The notes: a model not told the origin generated them from the sequence alone. A stretch of 64,000 bases of DNA from Bradyrhizobium sp. ISRA464 (GCF_029910095.1 NZ_CP094526.1:7812001-7876000), one strand, 5' to 3'; counted from the stretch's first letter, positions 33,160 through 42,186 are shown. Numbers and translations: made by a program.

Positions 33160-34170
33160 ATGCAACGACGAGCCCTGCTGAAGTTGGCTGCGCTTTCCGC
33201 CATCGGCCTCGCCCGCGCTCAGGCCACCGCCAAGCCCAACTCGTCTCCCTCCATCCACAACACGGAGCCCATCACCATGGATGACGTCATCATCATCGGC
33301 GGCAGCTTTGCCGGTCTCGCCGGCGCCTTGCAGCTCGGCCGCGCCCGCCGCAAGGTCACCGTTCTCGATACCGGTCTGCCACGCAACCGCTTCGCCGGCC
33401 ACTCGCATGGACTGCTCGGCCACGATCACAAGCCGCCGCTGGACATCCTGGCGGAGGCGCGGCGGCAGCTGGCGCGTTATCCCGCGATCAAGCTTGTCAG
33501 TGCCCGGGCCGACAGCGTCTCCGGCGCCATCGACAATTTCTCTGTCCTTACTGGCGATGGTGAAAGCCTTGCGGCGCGTCGTCTGATCCTGAGCTATGGC
33601 GTCGCCGACCAGATGCCTGATGTTCCGGGCTACGCCGAAAGCTGGGGCACGTCCATCGTGCCATGCCCCTATTGCGACGGCTTTGAAGTCGCCGGCCAGC
33701 ATTGGGGCCTCGTCTGGTCCAGCCCGCAGTCGCACAATCAGGTCAGGCTGTTCCACGATTGGACTGACAAGTTGACGCTCTTCGCCGATGGTCACGACAT
33801 TCCGCCCGATATCCAGGCCGATCTGGCGCGCCGCAACATACCTCTCGTCGATGGCCGGATCGTCGAGATCGCCCATCACCAGGGCCATATCGCCACCGTC
33901 AATCTCGATACCGGCCGCAATGTCGCGGTCGACATCCTGTTCGCCAATCCGCGCAACAAGCCGTCCGCAAGCCTGCATGAAACACTGGGCCTTGCCACCG
34001 TGGCTACGCCCGCCGGCATCGTCCTCAAGGTCGACGAACGCCGTCAAACCAGCACGCCTGGCATCTACGCCGCCGGCGACCTCACCACGCCCTTCTTGCC
34101 CTCGGTCACCCAGGCATCATCGCAGGGCGCGATGGCGGGCATCTTCGCCCAGCAGTCGATGCTGGTTTGA
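33160..34170 (+). CDS. thioredoxin-reductase-like FAD/NAD(P) oxidoreductase
   Basis: FAD-binding DDVIIIGGSFAGLAGALQLG and a second dinucleotide region are present, and the redox pair is in SIVPCPYCDGFEVA (CxxC of the TrxR type). The C-terminal GIYAAGDLTTPFLPSVTQAS is the conserved FAD-contacting segment. A leader of about 39 residues with RRALLKLAALSAIGLARAQA resembles a twin-Arg export signal; starting at MDDVIIIGG (33277) would give the cytoplasmic form. It is first in the putative TetR-controlled cluster. The electron acceptor is unknown. Confidence 0.85.
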   Translation: MQRRALLKLAALSAIGLARAQATAKPNSSPSIHNTEPITMDDVIIIGGSFAGLAGALQLGRARRKVTVLDTGLPRNRFAGHSHGLLGHDHKPPLDILAEARRQLARYPAIKLVSARADSVSGAIDNFSVLTGDGESLAARRLILSYGVADQMPDVPGYAESWGTSIVPCPYCDGFEVAGQHWGLVWSSPQSHNQVRLFHDWTDKLTLFADGHDIPPDIQADLARRNIPLVDGRIVEIAHHQGHIATVNLDTGRNVAVDILFANPRNKPSASLHETLGLATVATPAGIVLKVDERRQTSTPGIYAAGDLTTPFLPSVTQASSQGAMAGIFAQQSMLV

Positions 34171-34207
34171 GAGCACAGATTCCCTCCTCCCGAACTCAGG
34201 ATCTCCG

Positions 34208-34963
34208 ATGACGGACGACCTCCCCCTTGTGCTCCTCCATGGCTCCGCCACCGGCTCCCACTCCTGGGCCGCGGTCCGCACGGGTCTGGAGGCGCACGGC
34301 GCCAGGGTGTTGGCACCCGACATGCTCGGCTACGGACGGTCGCCGACACCGAGCAAGGCGTGGCAGCTAAAGGACGAGATGGCCCACCTGCGCGGCTGGC
34401 TCGACATGCAGGGCGTCGGCGCGTTCCACCTCGTCACCCACTCGATCGGGGCCTTTGTCGGACTTCACCTGCGGCTGGCCGTCGGGTCTCGCGTGGCGCG
34501 CCTCACGTTGGTCGATCCTGTGGTCGTCAGCGTGCTGCGCGTGCCCGGGGAGGAAGACGCCCTGCGCGAGGTGCAGACCCTCTGCGATCGGTTCATGCGC
34601 GCGCTCCCGGATCACGATGCGGCCGCCTGCCTGTTGGTGGAGCACTGGAGCGGCGCCGGCGCGTGGAACGCGCTGGGCGAGAAGGGCCGTGCGCTAGTTG
34701 CAGGGCTCGCACCGCGGCTGCGGCTCGATATGACCGCCAGCGCAGCCGATCGGACCACGCTCGCCGAGCTCACCTCGACCGCGGTGCCGACCTCGGTGCT
34801 CGTCGGAGAGCGAACGTCGGCCGCTCCGCGGTCGGTGAGCCGTCTGCTCGCGGAAGCGTTCGACGCTCGCACGGTCGTTGTCCCGGGGGCTGCACACATG
34901 ATCCCACTGACCCACCCCGCCGCGGTCGTCGAGGCGATTCACGCCGACATGGTGGCATCGTGA
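34208..34963 (+). CDS. alpha/beta hydrolase
   Basis: The oxyanion strand LPLVLLHGSATGSHSW, a nucleophile elbow FHLVTHSIGAFVGLH (Ser in HSIGA), and a C-terminal GAAHMIPLTHP with the catalytic His are in order. The 251-residue size is normal for small esterases or haloalkane-type hydrolases. The nucleophile motif lacks the first Gly of G-x-S-x-G. It follows the flavoprotein gene by 37 bp, probably in one transcript. The substrate cannot be deduced. Confidence 0.8.
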   Translation: MTDDLPLVLLHGSATGSHSWAAVRTGLEAHGARVLAPDMLGYGRSPTPSKAWQLKDEMAHLRGWLDMQGVGAFHLVTHSIGAFVGLHLRLAVGSRVARLTLVDPVVVSVLRVPGEEDALREVQTLCDRFMRALPDHDAAACLLVEHWSGAGAWNALGEKGRALVAGLAPRLRLDMTASAADRTTLAELTSTAVPTSVLVGERTSAAPRSVSRLLAEAFDARTVVVPGAAHMIPLTHPAAVVEAIHADMVAS

Positions 34964-35048
34964 GTCGCGCCGAGCGCTCGCTCGATCCCAGGTGATCGGC
35001 CTCGAACAGCCCCGTCAATCAATTCAACACCAATTCCAGGAGTCGCCA

Positions 35049-35123
35049 GTGAAGTTGTCCGGTCACACCATTCTCGTCACGGGCGGGAGCGCCGGTATCG
35101 GTCTCGCGGAAACCTTGACATGA
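35049..35123 (+). pseudogene. short-chain dehydrogenase, N-terminal remnant
   Basis: Twenty-four codons read KLSGHTILVTGGSAGIGLAE, the Rossmann start (TGGxxGIG) of a short-chain dehydrogenase, then stop. A full protein needs about 250 residues, so the rest was lost. The stop TGA overlaps the ATG of the next gene, which suggests that a deletion fused the remnant to the NmrA-like gene. Confidence 0.7.
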
Positions 35124-36046
35124 AACACTCCCATCCCATCCTTGTCACCGGTGCCGCTGGCCAAGTTGGCGCGATCGGACCGAGCGTGACGAAGTCTCTG
35201 CTGGAGCGCGGGCTGAAGGTGCGCGCCATGCTCCGCCGGGATGACGGCCGGGCGGAATCGCTGAGGGCACTTGGTGCCGAGGTGATCGTCGGAGATCTGT
35301 TCGACCTGGACGCGGTGCACCGCGCCGTGGATGGCTGCAAGCGCCTGTACTTCAGCATGTCGGTCAACGAGAAGTATCTCGAGGCTACGACGAACGTGGC
35401 GGTGGTTGCCCGACACCATGGCGTCGAAGCATTCGTCAACATGTCGCAGATGACGGTCTCGGAGATGAGCATCCGCGAGACCGCGCGCAGCCCGCAGCAC
35501 AAGCAGCACTGGCTGGCCGAACAGGTCTTGCAGTGGAGCGGCTTGCCGGTGGTCACGATGCGTCCGACCGCCTTCATGGACGCGTTCTTCTGGCGATTTG
35601 CCGTTCCGACGGTCACCGCTCAGGACGCGCTGATGTTGCCCTTCGGAGAGGGAAAGACGTCGCCAATCGCCGCCCACGATGTTGCGCGGTGCGTGACAGA
35701 GGTGTTGGCCAATCCCGAGTCTCACCTTGGAAGGGTATACGAGCTGACCGGTCCCCGTGCGGAGACGCTTCGCGAGGTCGCCGAAGATTTCACAAGAGTC
35801 TTGGGGCGTCCAATCACCTACAAGAACATTCCGTTGGAACCGTGGCTGGAGAGCCTGCGATCCATTGGCGCATCCGCACACGTGGTCGCGCACTTGGAGT
35901 CGATGGCACTGCTGCACCGGGACGGCCGATACGACCGATCCTCGGGCGATGTGGACCTGCTGACTGGTGTGCCGCCGATGTCGATCGAGGACTTCGTGCG
36001 CGCGCATCAGAACGACTTTCTGAAGGCAGACGCGCGCAAGCCGTAA
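35120..36046 (+). CDS. NmrA-like NAD(P)-binding protein
   Basis: The Rossmann motif HPILVTGAAGQVGAIGPSVT is followed by the NmrA/atypical SDR pattern: LRALGAEVIVGDLFDLDAV, FVNMSQMTV, VVTMRPTAFMDAFFW and SPIAAHDVARCVTEVL. The full 308-residue length is present. Such proteins act as redox sensors or quinone/NAD(P)H oxidoreductases. It lies in the TetR-divergent cluster with a flavoprotein and a hydrolase, which suggests electrophile or aromatic-compound stress. Confidence 0.85.
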   Translation: MKHSHPILVTGAAGQVGAIGPSVTKSLLERGLKVRAMLRRDDGRAESLRALGAEVIVGDLFDLDAVHRAVDGCKRLYFSMSVNEKYLEATTNVAVVARHHGVEAFVNMSQMTVSEMSIRETARSPQHKQHWLAEQVLQWSGLPVVTMRPTAFMDAFFWRFAVPTVTAQDALMLPFGEGKTSPIAAHDVARCVTEVLANPESHLGRVYELTGPRAETLREVAEDFTRVLGRPITYKNIPLEPWLESLRSIGASAHVVAHLESMALLHRDGRYDRSSGDVDLLTGVPPMSIEDFVRAHQNDFLKADARKP

Positions 36047-36204
36047 TCTTTCGCTTGTCGGCCGGATGAACTGCATCGTCTCGGAAGTCCACGGCGGTCG
36101 CCACTGCGCCCAGGGATCGGGTAGCTGGAGGCGGGATCGCTGGAGACGATGATCGCTTTGACATCGGATGGCTTAGTTGAGAACCATCAGAACAAGGATA
36201 TGTC

Positions 36205-37068
36205 ATGGCACAGCACAATGCCGGTCGGGTCGCCGACTGGAATGGCCAAAGCGGGCAGCGCTGGGTCGCCCACCAGGCCCGGCTCGACGCCAGGCTGGCG
36301 GTGTTCGGCCAGGCCGCGATCGAAGCCGCCGCGCCCGCGGCGGGCGAGCGCGTGCTGGACGTCGGCTGCGGCACGGGCGCGTCGAGTCTGGCTCTGGCCG
36401 CTTGCGTCGGCGCGGGGGGCCAGGTGCTGGGCGTGGACATATCCGAGCCGCTGATCGCCCGAGCGCGCGCGCTTGCGCCAAAGGATACCCAGGTCCTGTT
36501 CCGGGTAGCCGACGTCAGCAGCGCCGAGCTGCCTGAGGGCGGGTTCGACATCCTGTTCTCGCGTTTCGGGGTGATGTTCTTCGCCGATCCGACAGCGGCG
36601 TTCGCCCATATGCGCCGCGCGCTCCAACCGGGCGGCCGGGTCGCGTTCGTCTGCTGGCGCGGCGTGGCCGAGAACGATTGGATGCGCCTCCCGATGGGCG
36701 CGATCAGAGGCATCGTCCCGCCGATGGCGCCGCGCGATCCCGAAGCGCCCGGTCCATTCTCGTTCGGCGACCGGGGACGGGTGGCTCGCATCCTGACGGC
36801 GGCCGGCTTCACCGATATTGCTATCGAGCCATTCGATGCTTCCGTCCCGTTTGGCGAGGGCGCGACGCGGGACGCGGCGATCGACGACGCGGTGAAGATG
36901 ACGTTCGAGGTAGGCCCGCTGTCGCGCGTACTCGCTGATCAGCCCGACGACATCCGCGCCCGCGCCTCGGCCGCGGTTCGTGCCGCCTTCGCGGGCCGCC
37001 CCGGCGAGCGGTCGGTGATGATCAACAGCGCGACGTGGATCGTCACGGCGCGCAATCCGGCAAGCTGA
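36205..37068 (+). CDS. SAM-dependent methyltransferase
   Basis: Class I methyltransferase: RVLDVGCGTGASSLALAACV (motif I), QVLGVDISEPLIARA, then LFSRFGVMFFADPTAAFAHM and LQPGGRVAFVCW. The C-terminal part (FSFGDRGRVARILTAAGF) matches the UbiE/COQ5-like subgroup that methylates small molecules. It is full length, with a start after AACAAGGATATGTC. It lies about 160 bp after the NmrA-like gene, so cotranscription is possible but unproven. Confidence 0.85.
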   Translation: MAQHNAGRVADWNGQSGQRWVAHQARLDARLAVFGQAAIEAAAPAAGERVLDVGCGTGASSLALAACVGAGGQVLGVDISEPLIARARALAPKDTQVLFRVADVSSAELPEGGFDILFSRFGVMFFADPTAAFAHMRRALQPGGRVAFVCWRGVAENDWMRLPMGAIRGIVPPMAPRDPEAPGPFSFGDRGRVARILTAAGFTDIAIEPFDASVPFGEGATRDAAIDDAVKMTFEVGPLSRVLADQPDDIRARASAAVRAAFAGRPGERSVMINSATWIVTARNPAS

Positions 37069-37167
37069 GGGATTAAGAGGGGAAGACGCCCCCGCTCGGT
37101 GGCCTTTGGCCGGTCAGCGGGATCAGATGAGGGCGTATCCGCGGTGTCGGAGCAAAGCGATTTATGA

Positions 37168-37500
37168 GTACGCGCCCTAGGGATTCGTGCCGAACTGTTC
37201 CGTTGCGCGGTCGCGGGGGCCTTCCCGACCTACACGGAGTTTTTCAATCGGATCCATCCCGGCAAGCAGATGGGCAACTTTCCCTACCAGACCCATTTCA
37301 ACGAGATCGCGAAGGAAGAGCGTGACCTCGGATATTCGGACATCACCTTGCTTGTCAGGGGAGTGAATGGATTTCCAGACCAGATCGATTTTCGCGATGC
37401 TCGGAAGGGGCCCGACGACGATCAGCTCCCAAGTCTGCGTGCCGGCACAGACAGGCTTATCGAACTCTACTGCCCGCCGCGCACTCCGAATCCTTACTGA
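37168..37500 (+). pseudogene. 5'-truncated hypothetical gene
   Basis: An open frame begins after a TGA with no start codon and reads LFRCAVAGAFPTYTEFFNRI, HPGKQMGNFPYQTHFNEIAK, then TLLVRGVNGFPDQIDFRDAR and a short tail. It is protein-like from its first codon, so the 5' end of a real gene is missing. An internal ATG at 37270 could still yield 76 residues. I do not recognise a named family. Confidence 0.5.
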
Positions 37501-37607
37501 TCTGCAGAGCCATTAGCTCACCAAACCTCGCGCCCGTTCGCGCTCATTCGCGAAAACCGAGACACAGGGACCTCGCCGGACAAGTCCTCATTTCCGGCCT
37601 TGCACAG

Positions 37608-37639
37608 GCGTTGAACAATTGTTATATTTTGTTCAACGC
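37608..37639. promoter_or_regulatory. inverted repeat upstream of the VapB-like gene
   Basis: GCGTTGAACAA and TTGTTCAACGC are a perfect 11-bp inverted repeat separated by an AT-rich 10 bp (ttgttatatt) that could be a -10 region. It ends 11 bp before the antitoxin ATG, as expected for a toxin-antitoxin operator. Confidence 0.7.
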
Positions 37640-37650
37640 TGGAGGTTGCT

Positions 37651-37947
37651 ATGGTTATGCGGACCCGCACGTCGACAGAGACCGAGGAGCAAATTGCGCT
37701 TAAGCGCAACCGGCTCGTGCTCGAACAGGCGCGCGCCGTCGGGCTGCTCGGTGAGGCAAAGAACACGCGCTTGTCCGGCCGCGTGTCGGCAGGCCTGATA
37801 GAAGCTGCAAAGAAGCGGGCTCACGTATCTTCCGATACCGAACTTCTAGAGCTCGCGTTGTCGCGTCTGGCGCTCGAGGACGATTTCGGCGCGCGTCTTG
37901 TCAGGCGCAAGGGAAGCGTCCCGGCAGATATCGATCTTGCCATTTGA
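37651..37947 (+). CDS. antitoxin of a VapBC-type pair
   Basis: A 98-residue protein after GGAGGTTGCT. The basic start is followed by helices (EEQIALKRNRLVLEQARAVG, SGRVSAGLIEAAKKRAHVSS) and the C-terminal LLELALSRLALEDDFGARLV segment that would fill the toxin groove. It overlaps the PIN-toxin start by 11 bp. The DNA-binding fold is not clear to me; the context defines the role. Confidence 0.7.
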   Translation: MVMRTRTSTETEEQIALKRNRLVLEQARAVGLLGEAKNTRLSGRVSAGLIEAAKKRAHVSSDTELLELALSRLALEDDFGARLVRRKGSVPADIDLAI

Positions 37948-38509
37948 TCTCCAGGGAACGTTGCGGAGGCTGAAGCCGCACAAGCGTTTGGAGCGGTTGA
38001 CGCGACGAGCAGATTCCGAACTTGCTTGGGCATCCGACGAGCCGCTCATCGGCGGCGCGCTAATTCTCGATACCAGCGTTTACCTCGACGTCTTGCAGGC
38101 ACGCACGCCGGCCGCCGTCGATGAATTGCTGACATATCGCGTCTGCTACCATTCGGCCGTCTGCCTAGCCGAACTAACGCATGTCTTCGGGCGGCTCGAT
38201 CCGGCCCACCCCTCAACGAGTGGGGTTCTGCAAACGGTACGCGATTTGATTGAAGACATTCCGCAGCATCGCTTGCAATCTGCAGATACGGCGATGTGGG
38301 GCGAAGCGGGAATACTTGCGGGCGAGCTATTTCGTCTCAGCGGCGCGCCGAAAGGTGCGGGTCATGAGCGGAAATACCTCAACGATGCGCTCATCTATCT
38401 CCAGGCGCGGGGTATCGGTGCCAGCATATTGACAGGGAATGTCGGCGACTTCGACTTCCTGAACCAACTTGCTCCAGGCGTTCCAACCATTCTGTATCGG
38501 CATGCGTGA
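37937..38509 (+). CDS. PIN-domain toxin (VapC-like)
   Basis: The PIN nuclease begins at ALILDTSVYLDVLQART (first Asp), has CLAELTHVFGRLD with the conserved Glu, and ends with YLNDALIYLQARGIGASIL and GNVGDFDFLNQL carrying the last Asp residues. VapC proteins cleave tRNA or rRNA. A TTG start overlapping the antitoxin stop gives a 52-residue basic extension before the PIN domain, longer than usual. The gene is otherwise complete. Confidence 0.8.
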   Translation: MPFDLQGTLRRLKPHKRLERLTRRADSELAWASDEPLIGGALILDTSVYLDVLQARTPAAVDELLTYRVCYHSAVCLAELTHVFGRLDPAHPSTSGVLQTVRDLIEDIPQHRLQSADTAMWGEAGILAGELFRLSGAPKGAGHERKYLNDALIYLQARGIGASILTGNVGDFDFLNQLAPGVPTILYRHA

Positions 38510-39087
38510 GCCAATGAGTGAGCGTCGAACAGGCAATTCTGGTCGCGAAGTCTGCCGAGCCGACAGGAGCCCTCCAGCCGCCCGCAGGAGCCTGCGACGG
38601 GCGTGGAGGTAGGCCGCGTTGGGCTGCTGCTTGGGCCGCGGCAGACTCCGATTGAAGCAGAAAGACTCATATCGAACGAGAAACGACAGCCCCGACGGCT
38701 CAACATCCTCCAACTGCGGATAATTCGGTTTTTCCATCACCCCCACACCGTAGTCCGGATAGCTTTTTTTTGCTGAACGGGTGCCAGGTCGGCTGAGATC
38801 GCGGCGGCAATATTGGCTCCGTCGTGCAAAAAATAGACTGACGTGACAAGGCACAACCGATACAGCTCTCCAGGACTATCTCAAGGACTACAACCTGAGG
38901 TAGATCAGCGTTTCCGATTGCCCCGCTTTGATCGCCGAACCGGAGCAATCTAGCCTCTGGTCGACTGCGGCGTTAAGCTTTGGACGGAAATGTCCGGTGA
39001 ATCGGCATCAGCCATAAATTCGTGCCGGCCAGTTGGCCTCGCCAGCGTGGCTTCCGCGAGTTCGCGGTCCGGTGATTTCAAGGAGAT
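38510..39087. other. 578-bp stretch without a convincing gene
   Basis: Frames on both strands are short and have no domain signal. At 38743-38758 agtccggatagct is similar to the right end of the two toxin-antitoxin elements (ccggatagcc), followed by eight T residues. It may be a worn element end, or chance. Confidence 0.3.
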
Positions 39088-39315
39088 ATGGCCGTGGCGA
39101 GGATGGTAGGTTCCCTTCCCAACACGATGTCCTCGCCGCAGACTGGCGAGATCTTAACTCGTGGCGTGCGACCGTTTGAGGTCACGTATCGGGGGCAAAG
39201 TATTACTGTGGACCTGCCAGGATACTACCCGGAGGCCGAGGGCGAGGGTGTGCATGTGGGAGACGATATGAGCGTCGTCGACTGCGCTCGGCGCGCTGAA
39301 GAAGAAATTGGGTAG
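39088..39315 (+). pseudogene. truncated MqsA-like antitoxin
   Basis: The frame SPQTGEILTRGVRPFEVTYR, GQSITVDLPGYYPEAEGEGV, HVGDDMSVVDCARRAEEEIG matches the N-terminal domain of MqsA-family antitoxins, which continue with an XRE-type helix-turn-helix. Here the stop comes right where that DNA-binding half should begin, so about 60 residues are missing, and the zinc-binding CxxC is not present. No MqsR toxin is adjacent. It is probably a remnant. Confidence 0.55.
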
Positions 39316-39332
39316 CTATTGAACCAGCCGCT

Positions 39333-40010
39333 GTGCGATCAGTGGAGCACCCCTTGCTAACCCAGATCTACGAAATATCCACCCCGGACGAAGCGCGAGC
39401 GGTCTCGAAAATCGGAGTTGACCACATCGGCGTCCTGGTCGGCGACGGCGAGTTCCCGCGCGAACAGCCTCTCGCCCGGGCGGCCGAGATCGCAGCGGCG
39501 ATATCGGGTCCATCGAAGTTTTCGGCGCTCTTTCTCACGGCGAGGGAGGACTTCATCATCGAATGGGCGCAAGCGTTGAATCCTGCGATTGTTCACTTGG
39601 GCGCAGCGCCTGAACTACTCGATCCGGCTCAGATCGCGGCTATCAAGGCTGCGCTGCCTGATAGCATGATCATGCGGAGCGTGCCGGTGTTCGGGGAGGA
39701 GAGCGTCGAGATCGCCCGGAGCTACGACGGTATTGCGGACTATCTTTTGTTAGACAGCCATCGTCCTTCAGACCGGCAAATTGGTGCGCTTGGCGTGCCG
39801 CACGACTGGACCATCAGTCGGCGCATCGTCGAACTGGTGAGTAACCCCGTAATCCTTGCCGGGGGCCTGGGTCCCGACAACGTCGCGCAGGCGATCGCGG
39901 CCGTCCGGCCGTCCGGTGTCGATTCAAAGACGAAGACTGACCGAGACGGCTCTCACACAAAGGATTTGGAGCGCGTAAGACGCTTCTACGAAGCGGCGCA
40001 CCCGCTCTGA
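39333..40010 (+). CDS. TrpF-like (phosphoribosylanthranilate isomerase-like) TIM-barrel protein
   Basis: The order of motifs fits a TrpF-type barrel: GVDHIGVLVGDGEFPREQ, then NPAIVHLGAAPELL, SVPVFGEESVEIA, YLLLDSHRPSDRQIG, and PVILAGGLGPDNVAQAIAAV followed by GVDSKTKTD. The C-terminal phosphate-binding segment is conserved, but the first catalytic Cys region is not evident. It lies among toxin-antitoxin debris rather than trp genes, so a different substrate is likely. The GTG start is tentative. Confidence 0.6.
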   Translation: MRSVEHPLLTQIYEISTPDEARAVSKIGVDHIGVLVGDGEFPREQPLARAAEIAAAISGPSKFSALFLTAREDFIIEWAQALNPAIVHLGAAPELLDPAQIAAIKAALPDSMIMRSVPVFGEESVEIARSYDGIADYLLLDSHRPSDRQIGALGVPHDWTISRRIVELVSNPVILAGGLGPDNVAQAIAAVRPSGVDSKTKTDRDGSHTKDLERVRRFYEAAHPL

Positions 40011-40385
40011 GCCGCATTGGTTCCCGCTAGGTTGGCTGCCCGAGAAGGCGATCCCCGCGTAGCCGCGAAGTCAGAGAGGCGGTTCTTGGCGCAGCACTCA
40101 ATTGCTCTCCCCAAGCTCCCCATGGTTGGCTTCCCCGAGCGATTGCAGGAGGCGCGCAGCGTTAGCTGGACTCTTCAGAAGATGGATCGTCTCCAGAAGA
40201 CCCTCGTAGTCTTCCTCGGATATAAGAACTATGTTGCGAGAATTCTGGCGGGTTACAAGAAGGGTTGCGTGGCCGTCGCAGACCTTATCATATAGCCTGA
40301 AAGATCGTTTTGAAACTCGCTAAGAGACATATGTCATTGCTTTCACTCAACCGGATGTTGCTACAAGATATTTGACTGGAATGAC

Positions 40386-40571
40386 TTAGCCGTCGTCGTC
40401 AGGGCCAGCGATCTCGTCGAGCGCGCTCATAACCTGGTGCATTCTCTCCACGTCTCTGAGCTGGACGTGGATGATCTCACCGACGTAAGCCTGAACGTCC
40501 TTACCTTCACGGGCGGCCGCTTGGGCTAGCCGGCTGTACAGCTCTTCGTCGATCTCAAGGGTTACCGGCAC
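40386..40571 (-). CDS. ribbon-helix-helix-like antitoxin (orphan)
   Basis: A 61-residue protein: strand PVTLEIDEELYSRLAQAAAR followed by helices EGKDVQAYVGEIIHVQ and RMHQVMSALDEIAG with an acidic end. This is the layout of RHH-type antitoxins or regulators. No toxin gene follows; the next bases upstream are not coding. An orphan antitoxin in decayed surroundings is the simplest reading. Confidence 0.55.
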   Translation of the reverse strand: MPVTLEIDEELYSRLAQAAAREGKDVQAYVGEIIHVQLRDVERMHQVMSALDEIAGPDDDG

Positions 40572-40884
40572 CGGTCGTCCTCCGCATGCCGGCCGAAGAT
40601 ATCAAAATCACGGACAAGAGCCTACCACGGAACGCTCATAGTTAGGGACTCCTGAGAGAAAAGGTGCGGTTCTCGTCAGGAAGAGGATTCCGACTTGCAG
40701 CCGCGCCTCATAGTCTCTCTTCAGAACAGGAGAGAGTTCATGAAAGCGCAGGACTTTTGGGCCATTTCGCCAAGAAGATCGCGAAGCCGATCGCCTAGAC
40801 GTATCTGATGAATGACCGCGGGATTTACATTGAGCGCAACTACGTGGTCGAGCCGTAGCTGTCGATGAAAACACCCTTCATGCA

Positions 40885-41145
40885 ATGGTAACGCTGAAGA
40901 GCGAGACCATGCGCGCGGGCCGGGACAAGCCTCCCCGGCCAACTGTTCTCTGTGGCGAAGTTGAGATCCCGTTTCAGGACGGCGATTCAGCACTGGAAGT
41001 GCTAGCAATGGCGATTGCCGACGCCGACTTCAGCGAGAAATGCATGCGTTTTGCGAACGAAAACGTCATGCGCCTGGCGTTCCAGGAGCTGAATGCTCGG
41101 CGAGCCGACTTGGAAATGCATCGGATCGGCATCATCAAGTTCTGA
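40885..41145 (+). CDS. possible small hypothetical protein
   Basis: An 86-residue frame with protein-like stretches (RPTVLCGEVEIPFQDGDSAL, EVLAMAIADADFSEKCMRFA, RLAFQELNARRADLEMHRIG). No ribosome binding site or recognised domain. It ends 72 bp before a solo mobile-element end. Confidence 0.35.
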   Translation: MVTLKSETMRAGRDKPPRPTVLCGEVEIPFQDGDSALEVLAMAIADADFSEKCMRFANENVMRLAFQELNARRADLEMHRIGIIKF

Positions 41146-41216
41146 GGGGCGCGGGAACCGGTCAGGCGACGGCCGAGGAGGCGAACCGGCCAAAGGGCCA
41201 TCCTCGCCCGCATCTA

Positions 41217-41238
41217 CTATCCGGATTTTCGTGTTGAA
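41217..41238 (+). repeat. solo copy of the toxin-antitoxin element end
   Basis: ctatccggattttcgtgttgaa starts here (CTATCCGG... 22 bp) and matches the terminal repeats of the two elements exactly except for the outermost GG. No partner end or target duplication was found within 800 bp. It may be what is left of a third copy. Confidence 0.65.
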
Positions 41239-41385
41239 CTGCCCCTTGGCGCCTCCGCGTGACGGCCGAGGACGAACTGGCTGGCGTCAACGACGCGGCC
41301 GTGGAAGGCGAGGTCCGGGATCTTCTGCTTTGTCAGCCTTGGCTGACGTACGGGTCCGATTCGTTCCAGGGCACCGTACCATCGC

Positions 41386-41718
41386 TCACGAGCTACGTTC
41401 GGCCTGAACCACAAGCCGGGAATCCGGCCCGACATGAAGGTCGATGCTAAACCGATCGCCGGGGTGGGCTGCGTCTATCGCCGCACGCCAAACCTTCCCC
41501 CATGCGCGCGCCAATTCATCGGACCGTACACGGCAGTCGCGCAAAAGCGGTACGCGGAGCTCACAACGAACATCGCTCTCCTGTCCGCGCCGGATCAGAA
41601 GCTTCGTCGCGCGAGACCTTCCAAAATCCTGAAGAGCGTCGACGAGCTGTAGCGGCAGCGGATCGCCATGAGCGTCCTCGTCGTTCCAGATCGCAATCGT
41701 GAGCGTCTCGATCGCCAT
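41386..41718 (-). CDS. possible hypothetical protein
   Basis: A 110-residue frame beginning MAIETLTIAIWNDEDAHGDP with helices and strands of natural composition (LQLVDALQDFGRSRATKLLI, SDELARAWGKVWRAAIDAAH, GDRFSIDLHVGPDSRLVVQ). No family was recognised and no good binding site is visible. The opposite strand holds shorter frames with less coding character. Confidence 0.4.
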   Translation of the reverse strand: MAIETLTIAIWNDEDAHGDPLPLQLVDALQDFGRSRATKLLIRRGQESDVRCELRVPLLRDCRVRSDELARAWGKVWRAAIDAAHPGDRFSIDLHVGPDSRLVVQAERSS

Positions 41719-41942
41719 GCCCTCCTATAGAGGACCGTGCGCCGCTGCCCATACTCCATGTAACGTTTACTCCATCTCGGAAGGCAAATGCGGCCCCAAT
41801 AAAGCCGCAGACGCGGCGAAAACAAACTGCTGAGTGTTAGGATTATTACCTAGCCTGCTCTTCCCCGGTCAGACCCGATGCAAGCGCCTTTGCGTTGGAA
41901 CGGCCAGCGGGAAGGATGGCAGGCGAAGGTGTCGGCAAAGAC

Positions 41943-42068
41943 ATGAGCCTTGTCGAACGCGCCCTTCGCGAGCTAAGATTGCCCGAGTCCGATAGCCACG
42001 CCTGCTATCGTGAGTACATGGACAGAGCGAACGAATATCGAGCGGCTTGCTCCGGTCCAAGAATGTAA
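41943..42068 (+). CDS. possible 41-residue peptide
   Basis: ATG opens SLVERALRELRLPESDSHAC followed by YREYMDRANEYRAACSG; helical and protein-like. It ends 13 bp before the target duplication of the second toxin-antitoxin element. Support is composition only. Confidence 0.3.
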   Translation: MSLVERALRELRLPESDSHACYREYMDRANEYRAACSGPRM

Positions 42069-42186
42069 CCGCGCCTTCGCTCAAATTTTGGCTTTCCGGA
42101 TTTTCGCGTGGAATTGGCCGCGTCCGAACCACAATCTAGTTGAGGATTATCGTGTTGGTGTTCCCTGGTCCGGGCTCGGCACCCGC

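Noticed and set aside
40017..40295. 92-codon frame after the TrpF-like gene
   Set aside because: No binding site or domain; composition changes along its length as in non-coding DNA.
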